A stretch of 56,051 nucleotides of DNA from Nostoc sp. NMS7 (GTDB lineage: Bacteria; Cyanobacteriota; Cyanobacteriia; Cyanobacteriales; Nostocaceae): the NCBI RefSeq assembly GCF_017115085.1, contig NZ_JABXKJ010000009.1:1-56051 (forward strand), read 5' to 3'. The notes under the pieces are model-generated. The model was not told where the DNA came from. It made no database searches and worked only from the letters and a program-made list of their open reading frames with translations. A program made the position numbers and the translations under genes. Positions 1 through 8,127 of this stretch are shown piece after piece; within the stretch, counting starts at the first letter, position 1, and each line of letters begins with the position of its first letter.

Positions 1-19
1 AATTGCTGCTTTCTTTATC

Positions 20-967
20 TCATAAGCTTTTTAGCCTATTTTGTCGCCCCGTCAGATATTGCTGCCAAGATTTCTCTTGGCTCCAGTGGTGCGATCGCAA
101 TGCCAAAATGAAGTAACCGTACCACTGATAATTCTTAAGGAACTTGAGGTATTCCTGCTCCTGCTGTTGATATGTTCCTCGTTTATCCTCTCGTTTAATC
201 CAAGGGATTTGTTCTAATAAACGAATACGTACTGCAAGGAATTCTTTTTGTTGCTCGATAGAGAACCACTTAGATTCTTGACAAGCAGGTCCTAAAGTCC
301 AACCGTCCAAGAAAGCTTGCTTGTGAATTGAGAGAAACAATTCAAATGGATTCTTAAATGGGTAAACAATATTGTGTTTGGCAACCCATTGCTGAATGTA
401 GCATTCTCCACTCTTGATGAGTTGATACTCTGCTAAGTCAACGTTGGTAATGAGATCAAGATTGTGGATGCTAGTTTCTGGCAGATATTCCTCGAATAAA
501 CCTTGCTTTTCAAGAGGATTTGGAATCACACCCAAAAGTTTATGAGCAAATAGAACCCCTCTAGCTTGATGTAAGTAATGGAGAGTTTTCAGCCAGTAGC
601 CTTGGTTCTGGTTTTTAGGTATGACTCCTGCTAGCATTGAAATTTCGCCAAAAGCCTTAGCGATGGTAAAAAATTGCTTTGCGTCAGAGGTGTCTGGAAT
701 GTAAATTTCGGCGAAGGGAATAAGACGTCTTTCAATCCGCAAGAGTTCATCATCTTCTCTGGCACGGTTCATCCACGCATCCAAGTCGGATTTGATAACA
801 GGCGATTGCCGACGCAGTTTTTGTGGAGTTCGAAACAAACATTTGGGAGCTAAAATGAGTGGCAATTCTTGTAAGGCTTTTGGTCTCTCAAACATAGACT
901 CTGCCCACTCAAGAATTTCCGACTCACTCATGTTATTGATATTATGAGGTGAATGGTAACAGTACAT
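20..967 (-). CDS. Uncharacterised 315-aa protein
   Basis: I do not recognise this family. The protein is soluble-looking, rich in aromatic residues and leucine, with no signal peptide or membrane segment and no obvious catalytic motif. The C-terminal half is predicted helical with many Trp, Gln and Lys residues (motif WQQYLTGRQNR near the end). Met13 (position 931, MSESEILEW) is a plausible alternative start because neither start has a clear Shine-Dalgarno sequence. The last codons lie in the 24-base repeat found inverted at the far end of the window. If the molecule is circular, the next gene on this strand is the small gene at 55802-56011. The reading frame is long and intact, so I am confident it is a gene, but its function is unknown. 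Confidence 0.7.
   Translation of the reverse strand: MYCYHSPHNINNMSESEILEWAESMFERPKALQELPLILAPKCLFRTPQKLRRQSPVIKSDLDAWMNRAREDDELLRIERRLIPFAEIYIPDTSDAKQFFTIAKAFGEISMLAGVIPKNQNQGYWLKTLHYLHQARGVLFAHKLLGVIPNPLEKQGLFEEYLPETSIHNLDLITNVDLAEYQLIKSGECYIQQWVAKHNIVYPFKNPFELFLSIHKQAFLDGWTLGPACQESKWFSIEQQKEFLAVRIRLLEQIPWIKREDKRGTYQQQEQEYLKFLKNYQWYGYFILALRSHHWSQEKSWQQYLTGRQNRLKSL
32..55. repeat. Terminal inverted repeat, left copy
   Basis: The 24 bases from TAGCCTATTTTG to CGTCAG recur in inverted orientation at 55997-56020 with one mismatch (TAGCCTTTTTTG). The two copies face each other across the window edges. On a circular molecule they would be about 80 bases apart and could fold into a hairpin; on a linear one they would be subterminal inverted repeats. 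Confidence 0.6.
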
Positions 968-1049
968 AGAATTTGCACCGATAAAAAGAGCTTTCGGTCT
1001 TTGTCCGCCTTATATAAACTCAGGGCTATTTCATTCTAAATGTAGACGC

Positions 1050-1469
1050 GTGGCTAAGGATATTTTTCTTTTTCAGAATGCCCAGCGTTTGGGTTATCGC
1101 ATCACTATGGTGTCGGTGCTGGGTCGAGTCAAGGATAGTTTATTGCAGTTAAAACGTCTGGTGGATTTCTGCGGCGACAAAGTTGATTATGTGGTGGTGA
1201 AAAATCTCTACTGGGGTGATGAACACAAGTTCACTCGCTACAACAATTCTAAGATGAAGCAGGCTGTGGAAGCGTTGGGGGCGATTGAACTGTTATTGCC
1301 TGAGTTATATGACGATATTTTTGACCTCGTTGACTCGAAGGATCTTACTTTCAGGGAGGCACTAGAGCATGAGGATTTTAGTTTGAGTAATCAATCGAGA
1401 GTTTATGGCTGGATTGATGCGGTTGAAACTGAGTTTTCTAAGGCGGCTATACAGTTGGGGTTAGAGTAA
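1050..1469 (+). CDS. StbB/ParA-like partition NTPase, 5'-truncated
   Basis: The 139 residues resemble the C-terminal half of StbB-like plasmid ATPases: a stretch like GYRITMVSVLGRVKDS followed by VDYVVVKNLYWG is typical of that family. Family members are about 230-250 aa and begin with a KGGVGKS Walker A motif, which is absent here. Translation back from the GTG at 1050 gives no homologous residues, so the first ~110-120 codons appear to have been lost by a rearrangement around 1040-1050. It overlaps the next gene by one base (TAATG), a layout for coupled translation. Without the P-loop it probably cannot bind ATP. It may be a pseudogene kept in frame by chance or a recently broken gene. Confidence 0.55.
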   Translation: MAKDIFLFQNAQRLGYRITMVSVLGRVKDSLLQLKRLVDFCGDKVDYVVVKNLYWGDEHKFTRYNNSKMKQAVEALGAIELLLPELYDDIFDLVDSKDLTFREALEHEDFSLSNQSRVYGWIDAVETEFSKAAIQLGLE

Positions 1470-2191
1470 TGGCGATCGCAAATGGTAAGGGGAATGGTGC
1501 GGTATCTCATTTAGATAGGTTGCTGTCAGAAAAGCCGCCGGAGTTTCAAGCTAAGGTGTTGCGATTTGCGCTGGATTCTGGGATGAAACAGGATGACCCA
1601 GCTTTTAGGTTAGTGCAGTACATTGGGTACTTGGCACAACTGACAGAAACTGCTCCAAACGATTGGAAATTATTGTTTGAAAATTTACAGGTAGAGCTAA
1701 ACGAATGGAGCCAACTGACGGCGGAGCAATTGAAGATTCAAGCCGACCACACGGAGAACATCAAAAATCTAGCGACCAGTTGCAATCAGCTAGGGACAGC
1801 CTTGAGCGCATTAAATCTAACATCTCAGCAACAACTCAAGCAATTAACGAGCTTAACCAAACTCTCCGAGAATTTGAACAATATCTCCCCCAGGCAACCA
1901 GAGACATTGAGCCAACCGTTGCGAGAGGAATTGAAAGAAGTCAAGGAGATGATCTCTCTAATGAACCAAAAAGGCGTGGAATCAGACGCTAAAAGTTGGG
2001 CGAGAGCTTTTATTATTCGGCTTTTTTCTCCGGTCACATTTTTTATTCTGTTTTGGTTTTATTCACACCTTTTTCCCATCAGTGTTCCTTATGAAACTAC
2101 CAAGTCTCTGGAAAAGATTTTGGAGCAGACTGGTTGGACTAATACTAAGCTGCAACGGGTTGAAAAACGTTTGGGGACAGATCGGTATTGA
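1469..2191 (+). CDS. Coiled-coil protein with one membrane segment; C-terminus altered by a transposon
   Basis: This 240-aa protein has a long Gln/Leu-rich helical centre (about residues 65-170, probable coiled coil) and a hydrophobic membrane segment near residues 185-205 (FIIRLFSPVTFFILFWFYSHLF). It is translationally coupled to the StbB-like gene upstream, suggesting a shared plasmid maintenance or transfer role, but I do not recognise the family with certainty. The last two codons and the stop are supplied by the miniature element beginning at 2184. Joining across its 5-bp target duplication restores an original end of GTD-PNSRRR followed by TAA at 2623-2625, making a protein of 244 aa. 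The present form has RY in place of PNSRRR and is otherwise intact. Confidence 0.7.
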   Translation: MAIANGKGNGAVSHLDRLLSEKPPEFQAKVLRFALDSGMKQDDPAFRLVQYIGYLAQLTETAPNDWKLLFENLQVELNEWSQLTAEQLKIQADHTENIKNLATSCNQLGTALSALNLTSQQQLKQLTSLTKLSENLNNISPRQPETLSQPLREELKEVKEMISLMNQKGVESDAKSWARAFIIRLFSPVTFFILFWFYSHLFPISVPYETTKSLEKILEQTGWTNTKLQRVEKRLGTDRY

Positions 2192-2600
2192 GCCGAGATA
2201 CAAGTAAAAACCTGCAAGATGGTCTGGAAACTCATGCTATATATAGGGTTCAGGCATTTTTAAGTAAAATTGGCAGAAGATCGCAAATCTTGGGTATGTA
2301 TCGCTACAAGAACTGGAGTATTTATTAATTTTATTTACAGGTTTTACAGCAAGGACTTTGACCATCTTTTGCCTTTAATTGTCTGCAACTATTGTATAGA
2401 AAGGTTTGTAGCCAAATTGAGAGCATCTTACCACAGAGTATTTATAATTCTCTTGGGTAGGCGAAAAGCAAATATGGGGTCAGAAGTGCCAGTGCATTCA
2501 TGCACAAATTCTTACTAGACATCAAAAATACTAGAACGTATATATAGCAAGGCTTTCCAGACCATCTTGCAGGTTTTTACACGTATCTCGGCTCAATACC
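2184..2600. mobile_element. Miniature inverted-repeat element with Tn3-like ends (TIME), 417 bp
   Basis: Imperfect terminal inverted repeats of about 60 bp start with GGTATTGAGCCGAGATAC at both ends. The element is flanked by a perfect 5-bp direct repeat AGATC (2179-2183 and 2601-2605), which is the duplication size of Tn3-family transposons. There is no transposase; the inside holds only chance ORFs. It inserted six codons before the stop of the preceding gene. The outer ends resemble those of the elements at 38084, 40726 and 52743 (shared core AGCCG-R-GATACGTG-AAA). This is the clearest transposition event in the window. Confidence 0.85.
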
Positions 2601-2625
2601 AGATCCAAACTCTAGGCGGCGGTAA

Positions 2626-2893
2626 AAATCTGCTGTTTCAAAGCTGATTTAGAAGAAATGGGTCTGCATTACACCAAATAGCCTAAATGTGTAATACTGC
2701 ACGAATTACGAGACGGAACAATAAGTTAACTATAAATTTTTACTTAATTACTGTATTAAGAATCAAAATTATATGGTAATAGATTATAATGCCGCTTAAC
2801 CAAGTAGCACATGAAGCCACTTACTGCTGGTGAGAGCATCACTCTTGCTTTAACAAAAGCTTTTTAATCCACTATTGAAAAAGAATAATATTA
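2626..2893. other. Intergenic region with a candidate promoter
   Basis: This AT-rich stretch follows the original stop codon of the interrupted gene. A TATAAT hexamer near 2785-2790 could serve as the -10 element for the CU044_2847-family gene. A short palindromic patch occurs around 2690-2715. No gene is visible. Confidence 0.35.
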
Positions 2894-3247
2894 ATGGCTA
2901 TTATCAAAAGTCAAGACTCAGTTAATGGTGAAGAAGTTACTATTTATATTGAAGTAGATAAAATTTCTATAGTTAGTGATGAGTATGGAGAATTGCGAGG
3001 TATTGATACATTCAAAGTTGTAGATAAAGTTCGTGATGTCTTCGGTGAAGCCATGAGGTTAACTCGTGATTGTGCAAAACGAGTAGTCCAAAGTGTCGAA
3101 CAGATGGATAAAGCTACAAGACCAGAGGAATTTGAAATTAAACTTGCCATCAAGTTGGATTCTGAGGTTGGTGCAGTTATCGCAAAAGCTAGTACAGGCG
3201 CACAAATAGAAGTCACAATGAAATGGAAACCTAAAGAACAGTCCTGA
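2894..3247 (+). CDS. CU044_2847-family (Trypco1-like) protein
   Basis: The 117-aa sequence has the layout of the CU044_2847/Trypco1 family: an N-terminal beta-rich part (EEVTIYIEVD), a central helix (MRLTRDCAKRVVQSVEQM) and a C-terminal signature like FEIKLAIKLDSEVGAVIAKAS followed by a strand ending TMKWKP. These small proteins occur beside trypsin-like proteases and STAND systems in actinobacteria and cyanobacteria. Here the nearest such partner is the CHAT/NB-ARC locus on the other strand. The exact role is unknown; a sensor, adaptor or inhibitor in a protease-based conflict system is inferred from family context only. In the same frame beyond the TGA stop there is a further open stretch (see next entry). 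Confidence 0.75.
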   Translation: MAIIKSQDSVNGEEVTIYIEVDKISIVSDEYGELRGIDTFKVVDKVRDVFGEAMRLTRDCAKRVVQSVEQMDKATRPEEFEIKLAIKLDSEVGAVIAKASTGAQIEVTMKWKPKEQS

Positions 3248-3403
3248 GATGCGAAACTCCTACAATTAGTAGACCGAAAAGTTTTCCAGAAACCTTACCA
3301 ATCGTTTATTCGAGTTGAGAAACACAATTTGCTGGCAATTCCTTTAGAGTCTGCTTTTCAAGGAGCGAGCATTGTTGGTAGGTTAACAGTGGAGTGCAAG
3401 TAA
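3248..3403 (+). pseudogene. Startless open fragment in frame after the TGA stop
   Basis: Directly after the TGA of the CU044_2847 gene the same frame stays open for 51 codons, ending VGRLTVECK and a TAA. It has protein-like composition but no start codon or ribosome binding site. I do not recognise it. It is most likely the tail of a lost neighbouring gene. Confidence 0.3.
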
Positions 3404-3442
3404 TCGCAATCATCAGCCTCAAGACGCTATATCTACCCCAAA

Positions 3443-6400
3443 TTATAAATTACTCTTTTGTACCTGCAATCGAAAAAAATGCACTCCTCCTAATAAATCC
3501 CCACCAACAACTCTCACTCCATCGGGTGCAACAACACAGCAAAAGATGGGATTATCTCCAGTAAAACTCCCAATTACTTCTCCTGTTTGCCAATTCCAGA
3601 CTTTGAGGGTCTGGTCAAAGGAACTAGAAATCACGTACTTGCCATCTGGGGTGAGGGCAACTGCAAATACTAAGCTATTGTGAATTGCTAGGGTACGCAG
3701 TTGTTCTCCTGTTTGCCAATTCCAGATTTTGAGAGTATTGTCATTGGAAGCAGAAATCACGTACTTGCCATCTGGGGTGAGGGCAACTGCATTTACTCGG
3801 CGATTATGACCCGCCAAGGTACGCAGTTGTTCTCCTGTTTGCCAATTCCAGACTTTGAGGGTCTTGTCATCGGAACCAGAAATCACGTACTTGCCATCTG
3901 GAGTGACAGCAACTGCAAATACTGAGTTACTGTGACCCGTCAGGGTACGCAGTTGTTCTCCTGTTTGCCAATCCCAGACTTTGAGGGTTTTGTCAAAAGA
4001 AGCAGAAATCACGTACTTGCCATCTGGAGTGAGGGCAACTGCAAATACCGAGCCACTGTGACCCGCCAGGGTACGCAGTTGTTCTCCTGTTTGCCAATTC
4101 CAGATTTTGAGGGTTTGGTCAGAGGAACCAAAAATCACGTACTTGCCATCTGGGGTGACGGCAACTGCAAATACCGAGCCACTGTGACCGGCCAAGGTAC
4201 GCAGTTGTTCTCCTGTTTGCCAATTCCAGATTTTGAGGGTTTGGTCATTGGAACCAGAAATCACGTACTTGCCATCTGGGGTGAGAGTAACTGCACTTAC
4301 CGAGCTACTGTGACCCGCCAGGTTACGCAGTTGTTCATCTGTTTGCCAATTCCAGACTTTGAGGGTTTTGTCAGAGGAACCAGAAATCACGTACTTGCCA
4401 TCTGGGGTGACGGCAACTGCATTTACCGAGCTACTGTAACCCGCCAGGGTACGCAGTTGTTCTCCTGTTTGCCAATTCCAGATTTTGAGGGTTTGGTCAG
4501 AGGAACCAAAAATCACGTACTTGCCATCTGGGGTGACGGCAACTGCAAATACCGAGCCACTGTGACCCGCCAGGGTACGCAGTTGTTCTCCTGTTTGCCA
4601 ATTCCAGATTTTGAGAGTATTGTCATTGGAAGCAGAAATCACGTACTTGCCATCTGGGGTGAGGGCAACTGCATTTACTCGGCGATTATGACCCGCCAAG
4701 GTACGCAGTTGTTCTCCTGTTTGCCAATTCCAGACTTTGAGGGTCTTGTCATCGGAACCAGAAATCACGTACTTGCCATCTGGAGTGACAGCAACTGCAA
4801 ATACTGAGTTACTGTGACCCGTCAGGGTACGCAGTTGTTCTCCTGTTTGCCAATCCCAGACTTTGAGGGTTTTGTCAAAAGAAGCAGAAATCACGTACTT
4901 GCCATCTGGGGTGACGGCAACTGCAATTACCAACTCACTATGACCCACCAGGGTACACAGTTGTTCTCCTGTTTGCCAATTCCAGACTTTGAGGGTCTTG
5001 TCATCGGAACCAGAAATCACGTACTTGCCATCTGGAGTGACAGCAACTGCAAATACTGAGTTACTGTGACCCGTCAGGGTACGCAGTTGTTCTCCTGTTT
5101 GCCAATCCCAGACTTTGAGGGTTTTGTCAAAAGAAGCAGAAATCACGTACTTGCCATCTGGGGTGACGGCAACTGCAATTACCAACTCACTATGACCCAC
5201 CAGGGTACACAGTTGTTCTCCTGTTTGCCAATTCCAGACTTTGAGGGTTTGGTCAGAGGAACCAGAAATCACGTACTTGCCATCTGGGGTGAGGGCGACT
5301 GCATTTACCGAGCTACTGTGATCCGTCAGGGTACGCAGTTGTTCTCCTATTTGCCAATTCCAGACTTTGAGGGTCTTGTCATTGGAACTAGAAATTACGT
5401 ACTTGCCATCTGGGCTGACCGCAACTGCATTTATCCGATGACTATGACCCGCCAAGGTACTTACTAAGGAGCCGCCAGGAGGATTTAAGCTTCCTGTTTG
5501 TGGAAGTAAGCAAGGAGTTGTACTTTGCTGCGCTTGAATTAATAATTTCTTAATTTCTAAACTTTCAAAACCCAACAACCGTCCTAATAATTGCCCTGCC
5601 AATTGCTGTTTATCTTGATTTAAAATATGTACCGAAAGTCGCAATGCACCTTGAATTAACTGTAAATTATTATCTTCTAGTAAAAAATTATAATCTGCTA
5701 TTAAAGCATTAATATCAGTGCTTTCCAACTTCGCTTCTAACCAACGAAAATCACACAGCAGTTGTTGTAATTCTCTGTCCCTTCCCCCTGCTAGCAAGTG
5801 ATAGGCTAAATTTTGCCAGATATAACCGTCATTATCTAAACTATGCCAACCTGAAGGATAGTTTTCGCTGTAAGCATTTAATAGGCGATTGTGTAAACAC
5901 TCTATCCCCGAACTTTCTTTTGCTAAGGTGGTGTGCTGCTTTCTGACATAATCAAACTGCAAGTCATGCAACCGCAAATTTCCCACTTCATCCCGCAAAG
6001 CCAGAGATTTACTCACCAATTCATCAATGATATCTTGGGTATCAAACTCATCTAACCCCAAGGGTTGCCAAAAAGTCTGCAAAACTACTTCTGATATGGG
6101 TGTATCTTCAGGAAAGACCGCAAAATCTAAATATCGCTGTTGGCAATTCTCATCTAAATCGTCCACACTCACCTGAATTGCCTTGAGTAAATTCGGATAA
6201 GGATAATCGGGAAACTGTTGTTTAATTTTTTCTAAATCAGCACTACGTAGTTTTTCTAAAATATTCTGCCAGCGATTTGGCGGTTTCCCCCGCATCATCG
6301 CCCCTACCATCGCCAATGCTAAGGGCAAATTTCCACATTCCCGCGCTACTTGTAAGGCGACATCATTTTGCGGTTTGGGGTACATAATCTCTGGTTGATT

Positions 6401-6853
6401 TGCCCAATCTGCCAAAAGTGCTAACGCCTGTTGTCGATCTAAAACCGCCAGATGATATTCTTCCCCTCCTAAACCCGTAACTATCGCTGTATCACGGGTG
6501 GTAACTAACATTTGACAGCGTTCTCCTAAAACATCAAACGCCATCGCATCATCCAAATGCCAAACATCATCCAGAATCAGCAAGCAAGCTTTATCTGCAA
6601 ACAACTCCCGCAACCGCGCTTTCGCCAATCCAATTTTGGTAAAAGCCGCTTGCTTATCGCCCAATGCTTGAGCAAGATAGGATTGCCAAGTTAAAATCTG
6701 GTTATTTTCTTTTCCCAATGTTACCCAAAACACCCCATCAGGAAACGCCTTTCTAACTTCTTCATCCCGAGACAGGGCTGTAGCTAAGACTGTTTTTCCA
6801 ATTCCCCCCATTCCTTGCACACCAAGACTTCGGCTTTTCCCTGTAATTACCAT
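3443..6853 (-). CDS. NB-ARC ATPase with 15-16 WD40 repeats (C-terminal part of a CHAT-NLR)
   Basis: The 1136-aa ORF opens inside an NB-ARC (STAND) domain: Walker A GMGGIGKT near residue 15, Walker B LLILDDVW near 95, an LVTTRD motif and a GNLPLA motif near 175. A helical linker region follows to about 460, then fifteen 42-residue WD40 repeats and a degenerate sixteenth, forming probably two beta-propellers for ligand sensing. The ATG used here is internal: the frame is open upstream for about 55 more codons (through VPNLPPHFLPRPEQL, the usual lead-in to this NB-ARC) to an A9 run at 6995-7003, where it overlaps the end of the CHAT-EAD ORF. The two ORFs therefore look like one ~1480-aa protein split by a -1 shift. 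STAND proteins of this kind oligomerise on sensing a signal and activate their effector domain. Confidence 0.85.
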   Translation of the reverse strand: MVITGKSRSLGVQGMGGIGKTVLATALSRDEEVRKAFPDGVFWVTLGKENNQILTWQSYLAQALGDKQAAFTKIGLAKARLRELFADKACLLILDDVWHLDDAMAFDVLGERCQMLVTTRDTAIVTGLGGEEYHLAVLDRQQALALLADWANQPEIMYPKPQNDVALQVARECGNLPLALAMVGAMMRGKPPNRWQNILEKLRSADLEKIKQQFPDYPYPNLLKAIQVSVDDLDENCQQRYLDFAVFPEDTPISEVVLQTFWQPLGLDEFDTQDIIDELVSKSLALRDEVGNLRLHDLQFDYVRKQHTTLAKESSGIECLHNRLLNAYSENYPSGWHSLDNDGYIWQNLAYHLLAGGRDRELQQLLCDFRWLEAKLESTDINALIADYNFLLEDNNLQLIQGALRLSVHILNQDKQQLAGQLLGRLLGFESLEIKKLLIQAQQSTTPCLLPQTGSLNPPGGSLVSTLAGHSHRINAVAVSPDGKYVISSSNDKTLKVWNWQIGEQLRTLTDHSSSVNAVALTPDGKYVISGSSDQTLKVWNWQTGEQLCTLVGHSELVIAVAVTPDGKYVISASFDKTLKVWDWQTGEQLRTLTGHSNSVFAVAVTPDGKYVISGSDDKTLKVWNWQTGEQLCTLVGHSELVIAVAVTPDGKYVISASFDKTLKVWDWQTGEQLRTLTGHSNSVFAVAVTPDGKYVISGSDDKTLKVWNWQTGEQLRTLAGHNRRVNAVALTPDGKYVISASNDNTLKIWNWQTGEQLRTLAGHSGSVFAVAVTPDGKYVIFGSSDQTLKIWNWQTGEQLRTLAGYSSSVNAVAVTPDGKYVISGSSDKTLKVWNWQTDEQLRNLAGHSSSVSAVTLTPDGKYVISGSNDQTLKIWNWQTGEQLRTLAGHSGSVFAVAVTPDGKYVIFGSSDQTLKIWNWQTGEQLRTLAGHSGSVFAVALTPDGKYVISASFDKTLKVWDWQTGEQLRTLTGHSNSVFAVAVTPDGKYVISGSDDKTLKVWNWQTGEQLRTLAGHNRRVNAVALTPDGKYVISASNDNTLKIWNWQTGEQLRTLAIHNSLVFAVALTPDGKYVISSSFDQTLKVWNWQTGEVIGSFTGDNPIFCCVVAPDGVRVVGGDLLGGVHFFRLQVQKSNL
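3577..5466 (-). repeat. Fifteen near-identical 126-bp WD40 repeats
   Basis: Each unit encodes 42 residues with an invariant scaffold (TPDGKYVIS, TLK-V/I-W, WQTGEQ). Differences are concentrated at a few positions: after the GH dipeptide, at V-x-AV, and in the S-x-D-x-TLK turn. Units 3-4 are repeated exactly as 5-6, and 13-14 match 6-7, showing recent unequal exchange or conversion. Open frames on the plus strand here are shadows of the repeat. Confidence 0.9.
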
Positions 6854-6990
6854 ATGTTGATTTGTGCCATCAAGTACTTGTTTTTTTAAAGGAGCTAGTT
6901 GTTCGGGACGGGGTAAAAAGTGTGGCGGTAAGTTTGGTACATCACCAATAAGTTTACCTAAATATGATGCCTCAGGTTCAACATCATCAA

Positions 6991-7881
6991 CTAGTTTTTT
7001 TTTAATTCCTCGGCTAAATCACCTCGCTTAATATCAATCAAAGCTGATTCTAGTTCACCAAGTCGATTTCTTTGCTCTAACCACTCCCAAATACTTTGGG
7101 GTTCTCTTCCCGGTTTAAAACCAGCAAGTTCGTGTGGTTGAATCTCGAAATAATCTGCTAAAACTTGCCAATCTTGCGTCAACCTTTGGCAAATAAAAAT
7201 TTTAGTTCGACCAGAAATTTGTATATTATTAGTACGTGGTTTTATCACTAGTGGATTAATTATTCTATTTTCAAAATTAGGATTCTTTTTAAGTACAGGG
7301 ATAGCATTGGCTGATAACCCAGCTAAACCAATGGCATTACAACCAAGATTAAAAGCAAACTCCACAGGTGAAACTTTATCCTGTTCAGGATCGTAACCTG
7401 CCAAACCATCATAAAAACCTACAGTAAATTCAATTGCTGGTTTATCGTTAATAGGCGCATTCATCCCAATCACATAATTAATATGTTGGACAATAGCGTT
7501 CGCCTGAACTTCTGAATAACAAGCATTAAGCAATACACACTCAATCTGTGTAGCAAAATTGTTAAATAAATCTGCTAGTACTTCCCCCGTCACAAACTGG
7601 AGATTTCCCACATTATTTTGAAAGCATAAACCTTGAGTTCCCACACCATGTCCACAAAAATGAATAATATTCGGTCGAAAATCTAGAATCGCTCGTCGAA
7701 TATCTTTTGGACGTACTGCCCATTCTTGTTCAATAAGAAATTGATCCCGATACCGTGCCAACTGCAACGCTTCTTTGATATCACGCACTTCCTCAGCCAA
7801 ATTTAAATTTTTTGTCTCTTTGGGATTTGCTGCCAAAATTAAAATTTTTCTGACTTTTGCGTTGCTATTCATAAGAGACAA
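6991..7881 (-). CDS. CHAT-domain (caspase-like) protease with effector-associated domain
   Basis: Residues 1-190 form a CHAT domain. The catalytic His lies in HFCGHG (about residue 76) and the Cys in LLNACYSE (about residue 121). Residues about 225-290 match the cyanobacterial effector-associated, death-like domain (pattern DWQVLADYFEI, GREPQSIWEWLEQR). Such domains couple effectors to NB-ARC/WD40 sensors. The ORF stops at TAG within an A9 tract exactly where the NB-ARC frame begins, so it may be the N-terminal third of a split or frameshifted single protein. Translated alone it would be a free CHAT-EAD protein of 296 aa, which also exists in nature as an independent component. The substrate is unknown. 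Confidence 0.88.
   Translation of the reverse strand: MSLMNSNAKVRKILILAANPKETKNLNLAEEVRDIKEALQLARYRDQFLIEQEWAVRPKDIRRAILDFRPNIIHFCGHGVGTQGLCFQNNVGNLQFVTGEVLADLFNNFATQIECVLLNACYSEVQANAIVQHINYVIGMNAPINDKPAIEFTVGFYDGLAGYDPEQDKVSPVEFAFNLGCNAIGLAGLSANAIPVLKKNPNFENRIINPLVIKPRTNNIQISGRTKIFICQRLTQDWQVLADYFEIQPHELAGFKPGREPQSIWEWLEQRNRLGELESALIDIKRGDLAEELKKN
6995..7003 (-). promoter_or_regulatory. A9 slippery tract joining the CHAT and NB-ARC frames
   Basis: On the minus strand the run reads as A-AAA-AAA in the CHAT frame, a classical -1 slippery heptamer, just before its stop codon. A -1 shift enters the NB-ARC frame, which is open only from about 30 bases upstream. A Shine-Dalgarno-like GAGGTGA lies about 15 bases before the run, comparable to dnaX. 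Transcriptional slippage on nine A residues, a simple mutation or a sequencing error could give the same picture. Confidence 0.5.
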
Positions 7882-8127
7882 GAAAATTTGGATTAATTTT
7901 CAGTATATTGATATATTGCAGCATTTTGTATAAGACAGTTTGCTTTGTACTTCTTTGCCATCCCTTCAATCACAAAAAGTAAGAAATAGCACCGACCGGG
8001 CAACAGCGATGCACAGTAATGGCTCTCAGAAGTCTCTCTCTACCTACCTTTCAAGTTGTAATTAAGAAATACCTTTACAAGTTTTGCTTAGAGGCAGGTC
8101 AGAGAAACGTTACTCTGACCATGCTTT
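7882..8127. other. Intergenic region with hairpin at 8098-8121
   Basis: The region separates the CHAT gene start from the end of dnaB. A stem of eight perfect pairs (GGTCAGAG and CTCTGACC, loop of 8) lies at 8098-8121, directly downstream of dnaB. In the minus direction no T-run follows, so it may act as an mRNA 3' stabiliser or as part of a terminator. No gene is seen. Confidence 0.4.

Noticed and set aside
1705..1992. Alternative 95-aa plus-strand frame inside the coiled-coil gene
   Set aside because: Overlaps the coding frame fully, lacks a ribosome binding site and has shadow-like composition.
2270..2518. 82-aa ORF inside the miniature element
   Set aside because: Startless composition, inside a short non-autonomous element, no transposase motifs.
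3245..3247. Selenocysteine or programmed TGA readthrough in the CU044_2847 gene
   Set aside because: No hairpin typical of such an element follows and family members end at this point; a fused relic is simpler.
3701..5467. Long plus-strand frames with repeated LFSCLPIPDFEG peptides
   Set aside because: Antisense shadow of the WD40 repeats: the 126-bp unit keeps the opposite strand open. No ribosome binding site or independent support.
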